Positions 8,325 through 17,842 of a DNA stretch of 64,000 nucleotides are shown here, one piece after another. The position numbers were made by a program, and so were the translations under genes. Below the pieces are notes generated by a model. That model did not search any database. It was not told the origin of the DNA and worked only from the letters and a program-made list of their open reading frames with translations. The DNA is from Marisediminicola antarctica (GTDB lineage Bacteria; Actinomycetota; Actinomycetes; Actinomycetales; Microbacteriaceae): contig NZ_CP017146.1 in NCBI RefSeq assembly GCF_009930795.1, positions 434,001 to 498,000 of the forward strand, in the 5' to 3' direction. Position 1 is the first letter of the stretch. Every line of letters starts with the position of its first letter.

Positions 8325-9440
8325 GTGGCAGAATCCGTCGAGATGGTGCAGCTGCTCTCCGCCGATGGCGTCATGCAGAGCGGCGCCACCGCTGAGGAGT
8401 ACCTCCCGTACATTGAGAAGCTCAGCGACGACGAGCTGCGCCAGTTCCACCGCGACATGGTCGTCATCCGCCGCTTCGACATCGAGGCCGCGAACCTGCA
8501 GCGCCAGGGCCAGCTCGGACTCTGGGTGCCGAGCATGGGGCAGGAGGCCGCCCAGGTCGGCTCCGCCCGGGCTGCACGCGACCACGACCACATCTTCCCG
8601 GCGTACCGCGAGCACGCCGTCGCCATGGTGCGTGGCGTCGACGTGCTGGGAATCATCGGTTTGCTGCGCGGAACGACGCACGGCGGCTGGAACCCGGCCG
8701 AGTCGAAGAACTTCCACCTCTATACCCTCGTTATCGCCTCACAGACGCTGCACGCCACCGGCTACGCGATGGGCATCGCCCTCGACGGGTTGCACGCGAC
8801 GGGCGACCCCGACAAGGACGAGGCCGTCATGGTCTACTTCGGTGACGGTGCGACGAGCCAGGGTGACCTCAACGAGGCGCTCGTGTTCGCGGCGAGCTAC
8901 CAGACCCCCCAGGTCTTCTTCCTGCAGAACAACCACTGGGCCATCTCCGTGCCGGTGAGCGTGCAGTCGCGGGTGCCGCTTGTGCAACGCGCCAGCGGCT
9001 TCGGTATCCCGGGCGTGCAGGTCGACGGCAACGACGTTCTCGCGAGCTTCGCCGTGACGGCGAAGAATCTCGACGAGGCTCGCAGCGGCGCCGGACCCCG
9101 ATTCATCGAGGCGCTGACCTACCGCGTCGGCGCGCACACGTCGTCGGACGACCCCACGAAGTACCGGACGGATGCCGAGCTGCAGTCCTGGATCGCTCGC
9201 GACCCGATCACGCGCTTCGAGACCTGGCTGAGGTCGCGCGGCGAGGGCGACGCCTTCTTCGCCGCGGTCGACGAGGAGGCGGAGGACTTCGCTGCCGACA
9301 TCCGTACCCGCACCTACGAGCTCGGCATCCCGTCTACCGACAAGATGTTCGACCACGTGTACTCGGACCCGCACCCGGTGATCGCGGCGCAGAAGCAGTG
9401 GCTCGAGAACTACGAGGCATCGATGGGATCGGACTCATGA
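8325..9440 (+). CDS. 2-oxo-acid dehydrogenase E1 component, alpha subunit
   Basis: Thiamine-diphosphate-dependent E1-alpha (pyruvate or branched-chain 2-oxo-acid dehydrogenase), 371 residues. The ThDP/Mg motif runs from GDGATSQGD (near 171) to FLQNNHWAIS (near 203). GLWVPSMGQEAAQVG near 65 and GAHTSSDDPTKYR near 268 are typical of the alpha2beta2-type E1. The GTG at 8325 begins MAESVEMVQ. The stop overlaps the E1-beta start (ATGA). Together with E1-beta and E2 it oxidatively decarboxylates a 2-oxo acid and passes the acyl group to the lipoyl arm. No E3 gene is adjacent. Branched-chain versus pyruvate specificity is unresolved; the aminotransferase neighbour mildly favours branched-chain. Confidence 0.88.
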   Translation: MAESVEMVQLLSADGVMQSGATAEEYLPYIEKLSDDELRQFHRDMVVIRRFDIEAANLQRQGQLGLWVPSMGQEAAQVGSARAARDHDHIFPAYREHAVAMVRGVDVLGIIGLLRGTTHGGWNPAESKNFHLYTLVIASQTLHATGYAMGIALDGLHATGDPDKDEAVMVYFGDGATSQGDLNEALVFAASYQTPQVFFLQNNHWAISVPVSVQSRVPLVQRASGFGIPGVQVDGNDVLASFAVTAKNLDEARSGAGPRFIEALTYRVGAHTSSDDPTKYRTDAELQSWIARDPITRFETWLRSRGEGDAFFAAVDEEAEDFAADIRTRTYELGIPSTDKMFDHVYSDPHPVIAAQKQWLENYEASMGSDS

Positions 9441-10504
9441 GCGAACACCTCATCACGAATACCGACGCGCCGCACCACGCGGGATCTCGCGACGGAGAAG
9501 CGCCCCGCCCGGCTCGCAAGGCAGCGGGAACGGCGGAGCTGCCCCTCGCGAAAGCCATCAACGCAGGTCTGCGCAAGGCGATGGGCGACGACAGCAAGGT
9601 TCTCCTGATGGGGGAGGACATCGGCCCGCTCGGCGGCGTCTTCCGGGTCACCGAGGGACTTCAGGCCGAATTCGGCGAGAAGCGCGTGCTCGACACGCCC
9701 CTCGCCGAGTCCGGCATCATCGGAACGGCGATCGGGCTCGCGATGCGCGGCTACCGGCCCGTGTGCGAGATCCAGTTCGATGGTTTCATCTTCCCCGGCT
9801 TCGACCAGATCACCTCGCAGCTCGCCAAGATGACCAACCGGCACGAGGGCCAGGTGCAGATGCCGGTCGTCATCCGCGTTCCCTACGGCGGGCACATCGG
9901 CGCGGTCGAGCACCACCAGGAGAGCCCGGAGGCGTACTTCGCCCATACCCCCGGCCTGCGCCTCGTGAGCCCCTCAACCCCGAACGACGCCTATTGGATG
10001 ATCCAGGAAGCGTGTCGTTCGAACGATCCGGTGATGTTCTTCGAGCCGAAGAGCCGCTACTGGCACAAGGGTCCGGTCGATCTCACCGGCAGCGCAGCTC
10101 CGCTTCACACGAGCCGGGTCGTGCGCACAGGCAGCGAGGTGACCCTCGTCGGCCACGGCGCGATGGTGACGGTGCTGCTGCAGGCGGCGGAGCTCGCCGC
10201 GTCCGAGGGCACGAGCGTCGAGGTCATCGACCTGCGCTCCCTCTCTCCCATCGACTACTCCCCCATCATCGCGTCGGTGCGCAAGACCGGCCGGCTCGTC
10301 GTGGCCTCCGAGGCGCCCGGTTTCGTGAGCGTCTCGTCGGAGATCGCGGCGACCGTGACCGAAGCCGCCTTCTACTCCCTTGAGGCACCCGTGCTGCGGG
10401 TATCGGGCTTCGACGCCCCTTTCCCGCCTGCGGGGCTCGAGACGATCTACCTGCCCGACGCTGACCGCGTGCTCGAAGCGGTCGACCGGGCCATGGCCTA
10501 CTAG
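9437..10504 (+). CDS. 2-oxo-acid dehydrogenase E1 component, beta subunit
   Basis: E1-beta, 355 residues, beginning [13 protein letters not shown] at the ATG that overlaps the alpha-subunit stop. Recognisable blocks are [20 protein letters not shown] (near 57-76), [32 protein letters not shown], and [20 protein letters not shown] with the conserved His pair. About 40 N-terminal residues before the catalytic fold are low complexity and probably flexible. It forms the heterotetramer with the preceding alpha subunit. Nineteen bases separate its stop from the E2 start. Confidence 0.9.
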   Translation: MSEHLITNTDAPHHAGSRDGEAPRPARKAAGTAELPLAKAINAGLRKAMGDDSKVLLMGEDIGPLGGVFRVTEGLQAEFGEKRVLDTPLAESGIIGTAIGLAMRGYRPVCEIQFDGFIFPGFDQITSQLAKMTNRHEGQVQMPVVIRVPYGGHIGAVEHHQESPEAYFAHTPGLRLVSPSTPNDAYWMIQEACRSNDPVMFFEPKSRYWHKGPVDLTGSAAPLHTSRVVRTGSEVTLVGHGAMVTVLLQAAELAASEGTSVEVIDLRSLSPIDYSPIIASVRKTGRLVVASEAPGFVSVSSEIAATVTEAAFYSLEAPVLRVSGFDAPFPPAGLETIYLPDADRVLEAVDRAMAY

Positions 10505-10523
10505 GTACGGAAAGACAGTCAAC

Positions 10524-11894
10524 ATGAGCAGCCGTGAATTCAACCTCCCCGACGTCGGCGAGGGCCTGACCGAGGCCGAGATCGTCGCGTGGAAGGTCGC
10601 CGAGGGCGACACCGTGACCGTCAACCAGGTGCTCGTCGAGATCGAGACCGCCAAGTCGCTCGTCGAGCTGCCGTCGCCGTTCGCCGGTGTTGTGACCAAG
10701 CTCCTCGTCGAGGAGGGGACGATGGTCGACATCGGCACGGCGATCATCTCCGTGTCGGATGCCGGTGCGCCGGCGACCCCGGATGCGACCCCGGATGCGG
10801 CGCCCGCCAGCGCTGCCGCGCCTGCCGCCGCGCCCGCCCCGTCCAACGACGCGACGGAGACCATCGCCGACACGGCCGCGAGCATCGCCGCCGACGACGA
10901 CAAGCCGGGTGCGGTGCTCGTCGGCTACGGCATCAAGGGCCACGTCGCACCCCGCCGCAACCGCCAGTCGGCCGCCGACGCACCCCCGACCCGTGCTGCC
11001 GCCCGGCCGAGCTCGGTACCCGCGGCATCCGCCTCGGCGATCATCGCCAAGCCGCCGATCCGCAAACTCGCGAAGGACCTTGGCGTTGACCTCGCCACCG
11101 TCACCGCGACGGGCCTGGCCGGCGAGATCACGCGCGACGACGTCGTGCGCGAGGCCTCACAGGCGAGCCTGTTCCGCAACATCGAGACGCCCCAGTGGGC
11201 GACGGACCGCGAGGAGCGCATTCCGGTGAAGGGCGTGCGCAAGGCGATCGCCTCGACGATGGTCTCCAGCGCCTTCTCCGCGCCGCACGTGAGCCTGTTC
11301 GTCGATGTCGACGCCACGCGCACGATGGAATTCGTCAAGCGACTCAAGAACTCCCCCGACTTCGCGGGCGTCAAGGTCTCGCCGCTGCTCATCATGGCGA
11401 AGGCGATGATCTGGGCGGTGCGTCGCAATCCAACGGCCAACGCGCAGTGGACCGACGAGGAGATCGTCGTCAAGCACTACGTAAACTTCGGCATCGCGGC
11501 GGCGACCCCGCGCGGACTCATCGTGCCGAACATCAAGGAGGCCCAGGACCTCCCCCTGATCGAGCTCGCCCGGGCGATCGAGCAGCTGACCATCACCGCG
11601 CGCGAGGGCAGGACCCAGCCGTCGGCGATGGCGGGCGGAACCATCACGATCACCAATATCGGCGTCTTCGGCATGGATACCGGCACCCCGATTCTCAACT
11701 CCGACGAGGTCGCCATCGTGGCCCTCGGCACGATCAAGCAGAAGCCATGGGTCGTCGACGGCGAGGTTCGGCCGCGATTCGTGACGACCCTGGGCGCGAG
11801 CTTCGACCACCGCGTCGTCGACGGGGACGTCGCGAGCCGCTTCCTGGCCGACGTCGCGAGCATCATCGAGGAACCGGCGCTGCTTCTCGACTGA
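10524..11894 (+). CDS. Dihydrolipoamide acyltransferase (E2) of 2-oxo-acid dehydrogenase
   Basis: E2 core of 456 residues. It has a single N-terminal lipoyl domain (residues 3-77, lipoyl lysine K44 in [10 protein letters not shown]), an Ala/Pro/Asp-rich linker (about 80-165), a peripheral E3-binding domain ([19 protein letters not shown], near 180), and a C-terminal catalytic acyltransferase domain ending with the active-site FDHRVVDGD near residue 432. It takes the acyl group from E1 and transfers it to CoA. Only one lipoyl domain is present; many actinobacterial SucB/AceF proteins carry more. It is the last gene of the aminotransferase-E1-E2 cluster, before the Zur-controlled promoter. Confidence 0.9.
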   Translation: MSSREFNLPDVGEGLTEAEIVAWKVAEGDTVTVNQVLVEIETAKSLVELPSPFAGVVTKLLVEEGTMVDIGTAIISVSDAGAPATPDATPDAAPASAAAPAAAPAPSNDATETIADTAASIAADDDKPGAVLVGYGIKGHVAPRRNRQSAADAPPTRAAARPSSVPAASASAIIAKPPIRKLAKDLGVDLATVTATGLAGEITRDDVVREASQASLFRNIETPQWATDREERIPVKGVRKAIASTMVSSAFSAPHVSLFVDVDATRTMEFVKRLKNSPDFAGVKVSPLLIMAKAMIWAVRRNPTANAQWTDEEIVVKHYVNFGIAAATPRGLIVPNIKEAQDLPLIELARAIEQLTITAREGRTQPSAMAGGTITITNIGVFGMDTGTPILNSDEVAIVALGTIKQKPWVVDGEVRPRFVTTLGASFDHRVVDGDVASRFLADVASIIEEPALLLD

Positions 11895-11929
11895 CGCCTC
11901 CTCGGCCTTGCCGGAGCGTTTCTTCGCGC

Positions 11930-11950
11930 TATAGTTGATAACGACACTCA
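11930..11950 (+). promoter_or_regulatory. Zur-box candidate and -10 element upstream of znuA
   Basis: TATAGT at 11930-11935 is followed at once by TGATAACGACACTCA (11936-11950), an imperfect TGA-TCA dyad resembling actinobacterial Zur operators. A bound regulator would cover the transcription start. The same 15-mer with one change lies before znuC. Confidence 0.75.
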
Positions 11951-11975
11951 TTAGCCCCGTTGGAAAGCTCACCCC

Positions 11976-12962
11976 ATGCGCCCGAAACTCTCGACCGGAC
12001 TGCTCCTCAGCTCAGTCGCCGCCAGCTCGCTCGTCCTCGCCGGATGCGCGTCGCCGAGCGGTTCGCCCACGACCGACGTCGACCTGCTGCAGGTCGTCGC
12101 CTCCACCAACGTCTACGGCGACATCGCCTCCCGTGTGGGCGGCGACCTCGTCGACGTCACGAGCATCATCACCGGCCAGGCGCAGGATCCGCACAGCTAC
12201 GAAGCATCCGCCCGCGACCAGCTCGCCCTCGCCAAGGCAGACCTGGTGATCGAGAACGGCGGGGGATACGACCCGTTCATCGACACACTCCTCGCGGGCA
12301 TCGCAACTTCCGAGCGAGTCGTCGTGACCGCGTCGGAGGTATCCGGGCTGCTCGACGGCGACGAGGATCAGGGCGACGACCATGCGACCGATGCCGATGC
12401 CGATGCCGATGCCGATGCCGACGCCCACGCTCACGTCGAGGGCTTCAACGAGCACGTCTGGTACAGCTTCCATGCGATGGAGAACCTCGCGAAGGCCCTC
12501 GCCGACGAGTTCGGCGACTTCGACCCCGCCAACGAGACCGCCTATGTCGAGAACTACGAGGCCTTCGTGGGCGACCTCGCGCTGCTCGAGGAGCGAGCCG
12601 CCGAGCTTCGCGTCAGCGTCGAGGGCAACGGTGTCGCGGTCACCGAACCGGTGCCCGCCTACCTCCTCGAGGAGATCGGGCTGGTGAACCTGACCCCGGA
12701 TGCCTTCTCGGAGGCCTTCGAGGAGGGTGCCGACGTTCCTCCCGCGGTGTTGCAGGAGACCCTGGCGCTCTTCTCTGCCGGCAGCGTCAGCCTGCTCGCG
12801 TACAACGAGCAGACGACCGGCCCGGAGACCGAGCAGGTGCGGGGGGCGGCCGAGGAGGCCGGTGTCGCCGTTGTCTCGTTCTCCGAGACCATGCCCGAAG
12901 GCGCCGACTACATCGGCTGGATGACCGACAACCTGGATGCCCTGGCCGATGCCCTCGGTTGA
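11976..12962 (+). CDS. znuA: Zinc ABC transporter substrate-binding lipoprotein
   Basis: A 328-residue cluster A-I (ZnuA-type) metal-binding lipoprotein with a signal peptide ending in the lipobox LVLAGC (Cys about residue 25). Candidate metal ligands are the His in QDPHSYEAS (near 74) and the His in NEHVWYSFHAMENL (near 153-160). Between them is the flexible acidic/His-rich loop typical of zinc binders, here a run of Asp-Ala repeats followed by HAH, coded by GATGCC tandem hexamers. The E at EPVPAYLLEE and the D at YIGWMTDNLDAL match the C-lobe. It delivers Zn2+ to the ZnuB/ZnuC importer. The Zur-like box upstream supports zinc over manganese. Confidence 0.9.
   Translation: MRPKLSTGLLLSSVAASSLVLAGCASPSGSPTTDVDLLQVVASTNVYGDIASRVGGDLVDVTSIITGQAQDPHSYEASARDQLALAKADLVIENGGGYDPFIDTLLAGIATSERVVVTASEVSGLLDGDEDQGDDHATDADADADADADAHAHVEGFNEHVWYSFHAMENLAKALADEFGDFDPANETAYVENYEAFVGDLALLEERAAELRVSVEGNGVAVTEPVPAYLLEEIGLVNLTPDAFSEAFEEGADVPPAVLQETLALFSAGSVSLLAYNEQTTGPETEQVRGAAEEAGVAVVSFSETMPEGADYIGWMTDNLDALADALG
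12390..12425. repeat. GATGCC hexanucleotide tandem repeat in znuA
   Basis: Five GATGCC units plus a GACGCC variant, encoding alternating Asp-Ala in the metal-binding loop of ZnuA. In frame, so variation would change loop length only. Confidence 0.9.
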
Positions 12963-12976
12963 GCGCTCCGATACCC

Positions 12977-12996
12977 CATACTGATAACGACAATCA
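12977..12996 (+). promoter_or_regulatory. Zur-box candidate and -10 element upstream of znuC
   Basis: CATACT (12977-12982) abuts TGATAACGACAATCA (12982-12996), 14 of 15 positions identical to the znuA box and in the same position relative to a -10. This gives znuC-znuB a separate zinc-responsive promoter. Confidence 0.75.
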
Positions 12997-13042
12997 ACAC
13001 GCGCCGCGACCACTCCGAGCAGCGCGGTGACAGAAGGAATCC

Positions 13043-13873
13043 GTGTTCCCCGACACCTCGCCCTCGGTACTGAGCCTGCGATCGGCGACCCTCGCGTTCG
13101 ACGACCGCATGCTCTGGAAGGGCCTCAACCTCGAGCTGAAGGCTGGCGAGTTCCTCGCGGTGCTCGGCCCGAACGGCACCGGCAAGACCAGCCTGCTCAA
13201 GACGATCCTCGGCCAGCAGTCGCTCACCTCCGGCACCATTGAACTGCTTGGCGGGCCAGTCGCCCGCGGCAGTCGGAACATCGGCTACATTCCCCAGCAG
13301 AAGCTCCTCGACGACGGCACGCCGCTCCGCGCCCGAGACCTCGTCGCCCTCGGCATCAATGGACACCAGTGGGGACTGCCGCTCTCGACCCGGGCGCTGC
13401 GCGAGCGGGTCGACTCGATCCTCGACTCGGTCGGGGCCACCGCATTCGCGAACGTCCCGGTCGCGACGCTCTCGGGAGGCGAGCAGCAGCGCGTCCGGGT
13501 CGGTCAGGCCATCGCGGGCAATCCGCGAATCCTGCTCTGCGACGAGCCGCTGCTGTCACTCGACCTCAACCACCAGCGTGCCGTGAGTGAGCTCATCGAT
13601 TCCAAGCGCCGCGAGCTCAACACTGCGGTGGTTTTCGTGACGCACGACGTGAACCCGATCCTCTCCATGGTCGACCGGGTGCTCTACCTCGCCGGCGGGA
13701 TGTTCCGCATCGGGACCCCCGACGAGGTCATGCGCAGCGAGGTGCTCTCGTACATGTACGACACCCCCGTCGAGGTCATTCGCAGCCGCGGCCGGATCAT
13801 CGTCGTGGGTGCCCCCGACGGCTATGGGGCGCACGACCACGACCTCCACCACGTGGGAGAGGGACACCACTGA
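13043..13873 (+). CDS. znuC: Zinc ABC transporter ATP-binding protein
   Basis: ATPase of 276 residues with Walker A GPNGTGKTS near 38-46, signature LSGGEQQRVRVGQAI near 144, Walker B ILLCDEPLLSLD near 163, and the switch His in VFVTHDVNP near 200. The C-terminal tail is His-rich (AHDHDLHHVGEGHH), which may bind zinc; that is inference. GTG start after AGAAGGAA. The stop overlaps the permease start by one base. It energises ZnuB-mediated Zn2+ uptake. Confidence 0.9.
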   Translation: MFPDTSPSVLSLRSATLAFDDRMLWKGLNLELKAGEFLAVLGPNGTGKTSLLKTILGQQSLTSGTIELLGGPVARGSRNIGYIPQQKLLDDGTPLRARDLVALGINGHQWGLPLSTRALRERVDSILDSVGATAFANVPVATLSGGEQQRVRVGQAIAGNPRILLCDEPLLSLDLNHQRAVSELIDSKRRELNTAVVFVTHDVNPILSMVDRVLYLAGGMFRIGTPDEVMRSEVLSYMYDTPVEVIRSRGRIIVVGAPDGYGAHDHDLHHVGEGHH

Positions 13874-14763
13874 TGGGCGACATCTTCGACTTCTCCAACT
13901 ATGGCGAACTGCTCCTGCTCGTGCAGAACTCGATCTACGCCGGCGCCCTCCTGGGTGTCGTCGGTGGCCTCATCGGCGTCTTCGTGATGATGCGCGACCT
14001 GCCGTTCGCGGTGCACGGCATCAGCGAGCTCTCCTTTGCGGGGGCCGCGGCCGCCCTTCTGCTCGGTGCCAACGTCGTGATCGGGTCGACGATTGGATCG
14101 CTCCTGGCCGCGCTGCTGATCGGCGTGCTGGGCGTACGGGCGAGGGAACGCAACTCGATCATCGCCGTGCTCATGCCGTTCGGCCTCGGCCTCGGCATCC
14201 TGTTCCTCGCCCTCTATGAGGGGCGCAGCGCCAACAAGTTCGGCCTGCTCACCGGGCAGATCGTCTCCGTCGACAACGAGCAGCTCGGCCTGTTGATCGG
14301 CATTTCGGTGCTCGTCGTCATCGGGCTCATGATCATGTGGCGTCCGCTGACCTTCGCGAGCGTGGACGCGGATGTCGCCAGGGCGCGCGGCCTGCCCGTC
14401 AGGGCGCTGTCGGTCGCCTTCATGATCCTGCTCGGCCTCGCGGTCGCAGTGTCGATCCAGGTGGTCGGGGCCCTGCTCGTGATGGCGCTCCTCGTGACAC
14501 CGGCGGCCGCCGCGATGCGCGTGACCTCGTCACCGCTGCTCACACCGCTGCTCAGCGTCGTGTTCGCAGTCGTGGCGATGGTCGGCGGCATCCTCCTCGC
14601 GCTCGGTGGCGGCCTGCCGATCAGCCCGTTCGTCACCACGATCTCGTTCCTCATCTACGTCGTCTGCCGCATCGTCGGGGCCCGGATGCCGAAGGCGAGA
14701 CGCTCGGGAGAACCGTCCGGTGTCGTGTTCGCCGGGACGAGCGCCGCGGTGCTGCCGCGTTAG
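13873..14763 (+). CDS. znuB: Zinc ABC transporter permease
   Basis: Integral membrane permease of the ABC-3 family, 296 residues, with about eight or nine hydrophobic helices. Family hallmarks include FVMMRDLPFAVHGISELSFA near residues 37-56 and SIQVVGALLVMALLVTPAA near 194-212. It overlaps znuC by one base (TGATG), so the two are translationally coupled. The stop is ten bases before the zur start. Confidence 0.9.
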   Translation: MGDIFDFSNYGELLLLVQNSIYAGALLGVVGGLIGVFVMMRDLPFAVHGISELSFAGAAAALLLGANVVIGSTIGSLLAALLIGVLGVRARERNSIIAVLMPFGLGLGILFLALYEGRSANKFGLLTGQIVSVDNEQLGLLIGISVLVVIGLMIMWRPLTFASVDADVARARGLPVRALSVAFMILLGLAVAVSIQVVGALLVMALLVTPAAAAMRVTSSPLLTPLLSVVFAVVAMVGGILLALGGGLPISPFVTTISFLIYVVCRIVGARMPKARRSGEPSGVVFAGTSAAVLPR

Positions 14764-14774
14764 AATCGTTCTCA
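14760..14774 (+). promoter_or_regulatory. Leaderless promoter with probable Zur half-dyad at zur
   Basis: TAGAAT (14761-14766) is a -10 box seven bases before the zur ATG. The same bases form TTAGAATCGTTCTCA, whose reverse complement TGAGAACGATTCTAA shares the TGAnAACGA half with the znuA and znuC boxes. This suggests autoregulation of zur. Confidence 0.5.
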
Positions 14775-15184
14775 TGAAGCGGAACACCTGGCAACGCGAA
14801 GCCGTGCGCGAAGCGCTCGGCAGCAACGAGGGGTTCGTCAGCGCGCAGGGCCTCCACTCGAGCCTGCGCGAGGCGGGATCCTCGATTGGGCTCGCGACCG
14901 TGTACCGCGCCCTCGCGGACCTCGCCACCGAGGGCGAGGCGGACTCGCTGCAGTCCGACCAGGGCAAGAGCCTGTACCGCGCCTGCACCCCCGGCCAGCA
15001 CCACCACCACCTGATCTGCCGCAACTGCGGTCTCACGGTTGAGATCGAGGCGGATGCCGTGGAGGCGTGGGCGCACACGGTCGCCTCCGACAACGGCTTC
15101 ACCCAGGCCAGCCACATCGTCGACGTCTTCGGCCTCTGCGCGAGCTGCAGCGCCTCACCCGCTGCGCTCGCCCACGGGGCTTAA
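14774..15184 (+). CDS. zur: Zinc uptake regulator, Fur family
   Basis: Fur-family metalloregulator of 136 residues: N-terminal winged helix (residues 1-80; SSIGLATVYRALADL is the recognition region) and C-terminal dimerisation/metal domain. Metal ligands visible are QHHHHLICRNCG (near 76-87), the HIVDVFG segment, and the second cysteine pair CASC near 125, which forms the structural zinc site. Placement after znuB and the Zur-like boxes upstream of znuA, znuC and this gene identify it as Zur rather than Fur or PerR. Leaderless start, with ATG seven bases after the -10. Confidence 0.9.
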   Translation: MKRNTWQREAVREALGSNEGFVSAQGLHSSLREAGSSIGLATVYRALADLATEGEADSLQSDQGKSLYRACTPGQHHHHLICRNCGLTVEIEADAVEAWAHTVASDNGFTQASHIVDVFGLCASCSASPAALAHGA

Positions 15185-15267
15185 GGCCGTGTCGCTGCTG
15201 GCCCGGCGCGTCTAACGTCGCGTACACGGGCGCGCACCGCTGCGGCCCGACGACGAGAGGCGACAGC

Positions 15268-17661
15268 ATGCGCGATCAGCACGTGGTCTGGTTCGAGGAC
15301 ATCTCACTGGGAGACATCCCGCAGGTGGGAGGCAAGAACGCGTCGCTGGGAGAGATGGTCGGCGCGCTCGCCGCGAGCGGGGTTCAGGTTCCCCCCGGGT
15401 TCGCCACGACGGCGGATTCCTATCGGGCCTTCCTCGTCGCGGGCGACCTCGAACCGGCAATTCGAGACCTGCTGGAGCGCTACCGGCTGGGCGACGCGTC
15501 GTTGCGGGTGACCGGGGCGGCGATCCGCGAACTCTTCCTCGACAGCCAGTTCCCCGAGGACATCGCCGACGACATCCGCACGGCCTATCGAACCCTCGCC
15601 GACCGGGCCGGAATCGACAACCCGCCCGTCGCCGTGCGCAGCAGCGCCACCGCCGAGGACCTGCCCGACGCGAGCTTCGCCGGGCAGCAGGAGACCTTCC
15701 TGAACGTCCGCGGAGTGCGCGATCTGCTCGACACCTGCCGCCGCTGCTACGCCTCGCTGTTCACCGACCGGGCGATCAGCTATCGCGAGGCAAAGGGCTT
15801 CGACCACCTCGAGGTCGCCCTCTCGATCGGCATCCAGCGCATGGTGCGGTCGGATGTCGGGGGGTCGGGGGTCATGTTCTCGATCGATACCGACACGGGG
15901 TTCCCGAACGCGATCGTCATCAGTGCCGCCTGGGGGCTCGGCGAGACGGTGGTGCAGGGCACAGTCGATCCGGACAAGTACCTCGTCTTCACCCCGTTGC
16001 TCGCGGATGCGGGGGTGACCCCGATCATCGAGAAGACCGTCGGCGGCAAGGCGAGCAAGATGGTCTACGGCGCAGGCGGCAGCGCACGCATACGCCTCGT
16101 CGATACGACCGAGCGGGAGCGCCGCGCGCTCGTTCTCGACGACAGCGAGATCGTGCAGCTCGCGCGCTGGGCGGCGATCGTAGCCGAGCACTACGGCCGC
16201 CCGATGGACATGGAGTGGGCCAAGGACGGACTCACCGGCGAGCTGTTCCTCGTGCAGGCGCGGCCGGAGACCGTGCAGGCGGGCAAGGCGGCCGACCGGT
16301 TCACCGTGCATCGCCTCGTTGAGTCCGGGCGGGTGCTCGTGACCGGCGCAGCAATCGGCGAATCGATCGCGGTGGGCGAGGCCTGTGTCATCCGCAGCTC
16401 CGCCGACATCGAGAAATTCCGCGACGGCGCCATTCTGGTCACCGAAATGACCGACCCGGACTGGGTTCCGATCATGAGGCGCGCGGCGGGAATCGTCACT
16501 GACCACGGCGGGGCGACGAGCCACGCGGCGATCGTCAGCCGGGAGCTCGGGGTGCCGGCCATTGTCGGCACGGGGACGGCGACGGTCGACCTCGCGGAGG
16601 GGTCGACGATCACGCTCTCCTGCGCGGAGGGAGACGAGGGGCACGTGTACGAGGGCGCACTCGCGTTCGAGACCGAGGAGGTCGATTTGGGCGACGTCCC
16701 GCGCACCCGGACGCGGGTCATGGTCAACGTCGCGAGCCCGGCAGCGGCGTTCCAGTGGTGGCGCCTCCCCGCCGACGGCGTCGGGCTGGCACGGATGGAA
16801 TTCATCATCAACAACCTCATCAAGGTGCACCCGATGGCGCTCGTGCACCCGGAGCGGGTCGCGCAGAAGGATCGCGAGCTGATCACCGAGCTCAGCCGCG
16901 GCTTCGCGGGTCCGCAGGACTATTTCGTGCAGACGCTCGCCCGCGGCATCGCCAAGCTCGCGGCGCCGTACTACCCGAATCCCGTGATCGTGCGGTTGAG
17001 CGACTTCAAGACGAACGAGTACGCCCACCTGATCGGCGGCGGCGTGTTCGAGCGCGCCGAGGAGAACCCGATGCTCGGTTTCCGCGGCGCATCGCGCTAC
17101 TACGACCCGCGTTACCGCGAGGGCTTCGCGCTCGAGTGCCGGGCGCTCAAGCGGGTGCGCGAGCACATGGGCTTCACGAACGTGATCGTCATGGTGCCGT
17201 TCTGCCGCACCCCCGCGGAGGCCGACCGGGTGCTCGAGACCATGGCGCAGAACGGTCTGGTGCGGGGCGAGAACGGTCTCAAGGTCTACATGATGTGTGA
17301 GATCCCGTCGAACGTGATCCTCGCGGAGCTGTTCGCGACGAGGTTCGACGGCTTCTCGATCGGCTCGAACGACCTCACCCAGCTCGTGCTCGGAGTCGAC
17401 CGCGACTCTGAGGAGCTCGCGGGGCTCTTCGACGAGCGCGACGAGGCCGTGACGAGGTCGATCAGCGAAGCGATCCGCAAGGCGCACGAGGCAGGCATCC
17501 CCATCGGCATCTGCGGGCAGGGCCCGAGCAACCACCCCGACTTCGCGGCGTTCCTGGTACGCGAGGGCATCGACTCGATCTCGCTCAACCCCGACAGCTT
17601 CCTGCGCACGGTGCACCTGATCGCGGATGCCGAGACCGCGACGCTGCAGGCGGCGCGCTGA
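15268..17661 (+). CDS. ppsA: Phosphoenolpyruvate synthase
   Basis: A 797-residue PEP synthase (pyruvate + ATP + water to PEP + AMP + Pi). The N-terminal ATP-grasp domain begins with GGKNASLGEMV and contains AVRSSATAEDLPDASFAGQ; the central swivelling domain has the catalytic histidine in GGATSHAAIVSRE (about residue 418); and the C-terminal PEP/pyruvate TIM barrel has RLSDFKTNEY, EENPMLGFRGASRYY, GSNDLTQLVLGVDRDSE and ICGQGPSNHPDF. Length matches the family. It suggests growth on three-carbon acids through gluconeogenesis. The ATG at 15268 follows GAGAGG at close spacing. Confidence 0.93.
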   Translation: MRDQHVVWFEDISLGDIPQVGGKNASLGEMVGALAASGVQVPPGFATTADSYRAFLVAGDLEPAIRDLLERYRLGDASLRVTGAAIRELFLDSQFPEDIADDIRTAYRTLADRAGIDNPPVAVRSSATAEDLPDASFAGQQETFLNVRGVRDLLDTCRRCYASLFTDRAISYREAKGFDHLEVALSIGIQRMVRSDVGGSGVMFSIDTDTGFPNAIVISAAWGLGETVVQGTVDPDKYLVFTPLLADAGVTPIIEKTVGGKASKMVYGAGGSARIRLVDTTERERRALVLDDSEIVQLARWAAIVAEHYGRPMDMEWAKDGLTGELFLVQARPETVQAGKAADRFTVHRLVESGRVLVTGAAIGESIAVGEACVIRSSADIEKFRDGAILVTEMTDPDWVPIMRRAAGIVTDHGGATSHAAIVSRELGVPAIVGTGTATVDLAEGSTITLSCAEGDEGHVYEGALAFETEEVDLGDVPRTRTRVMVNVASPAAAFQWWRLPADGVGLARMEFIINNLIKVHPMALVHPERVAQKDRELITELSRGFAGPQDYFVQTLARGIAKLAAPYYPNPVIVRLSDFKTNEYAHLIGGGVFERAEENPMLGFRGASRYYDPRYREGFALECRALKRVREHMGFTNVIVMVPFCRTPAEADRVLETMAQNGLVRGENGLKVYMMCEIPSNVILAELFATRFDGFSIGSNDLTQLVLGVDRDSEELAGLFDERDEAVTRSISEAIRKAHEAGIPIGICGQGPSNHPDFAAFLVREGIDSISLNPDSFLRTVHLIADAETATLQAAR

Positions 17662-17752
17662 CCCGGTGCGCCCGCGCGAGCTTGCAGTGCGGCAGCGGCA
17701 TCCGTAAGATAGTCCCTTGGCTGGGCGGTATCTACGCTCGCTTCGTACGCCG

Positions 17753-17778
17753 ACCCCCTCGTTTCGTTATTCGGGGGT
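17753..17778 (+). other. Short hairpin in the interval before rpmB
   Basis: ACCCCC (17753-17758) can pair with GGGGGT (17773-17778) across a 14-base loop. There is no T-run, so it is a weak terminator candidate for ppsA or a leader structure for the ribosomal genes. The loop TTTCGTTATTC resembles the intergenic repeat near 19.1 kb. Confidence 0.3.
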
Positions 17779-17842
17779 TCTGCGCGTGCCGACAAGAGAT
17801 CTTGGGTAGGGCACTCGTCCTACGGTAGTCAAGGAGAGAATT

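Noticed and set aside
15304-17616. Long minus-strand open frame of 770 codons
   Set aside because: It is exactly antisense to the strongly conserved ppsA gene; in GC-rich DNA such shadow frames are expected, and its composition (Arg, His, Asp rich) is not protein-like.
17661-17842. Zur box before rpmB
   Set aside because: No sequence resembling TGATAACGA or its complement was found in the interval.
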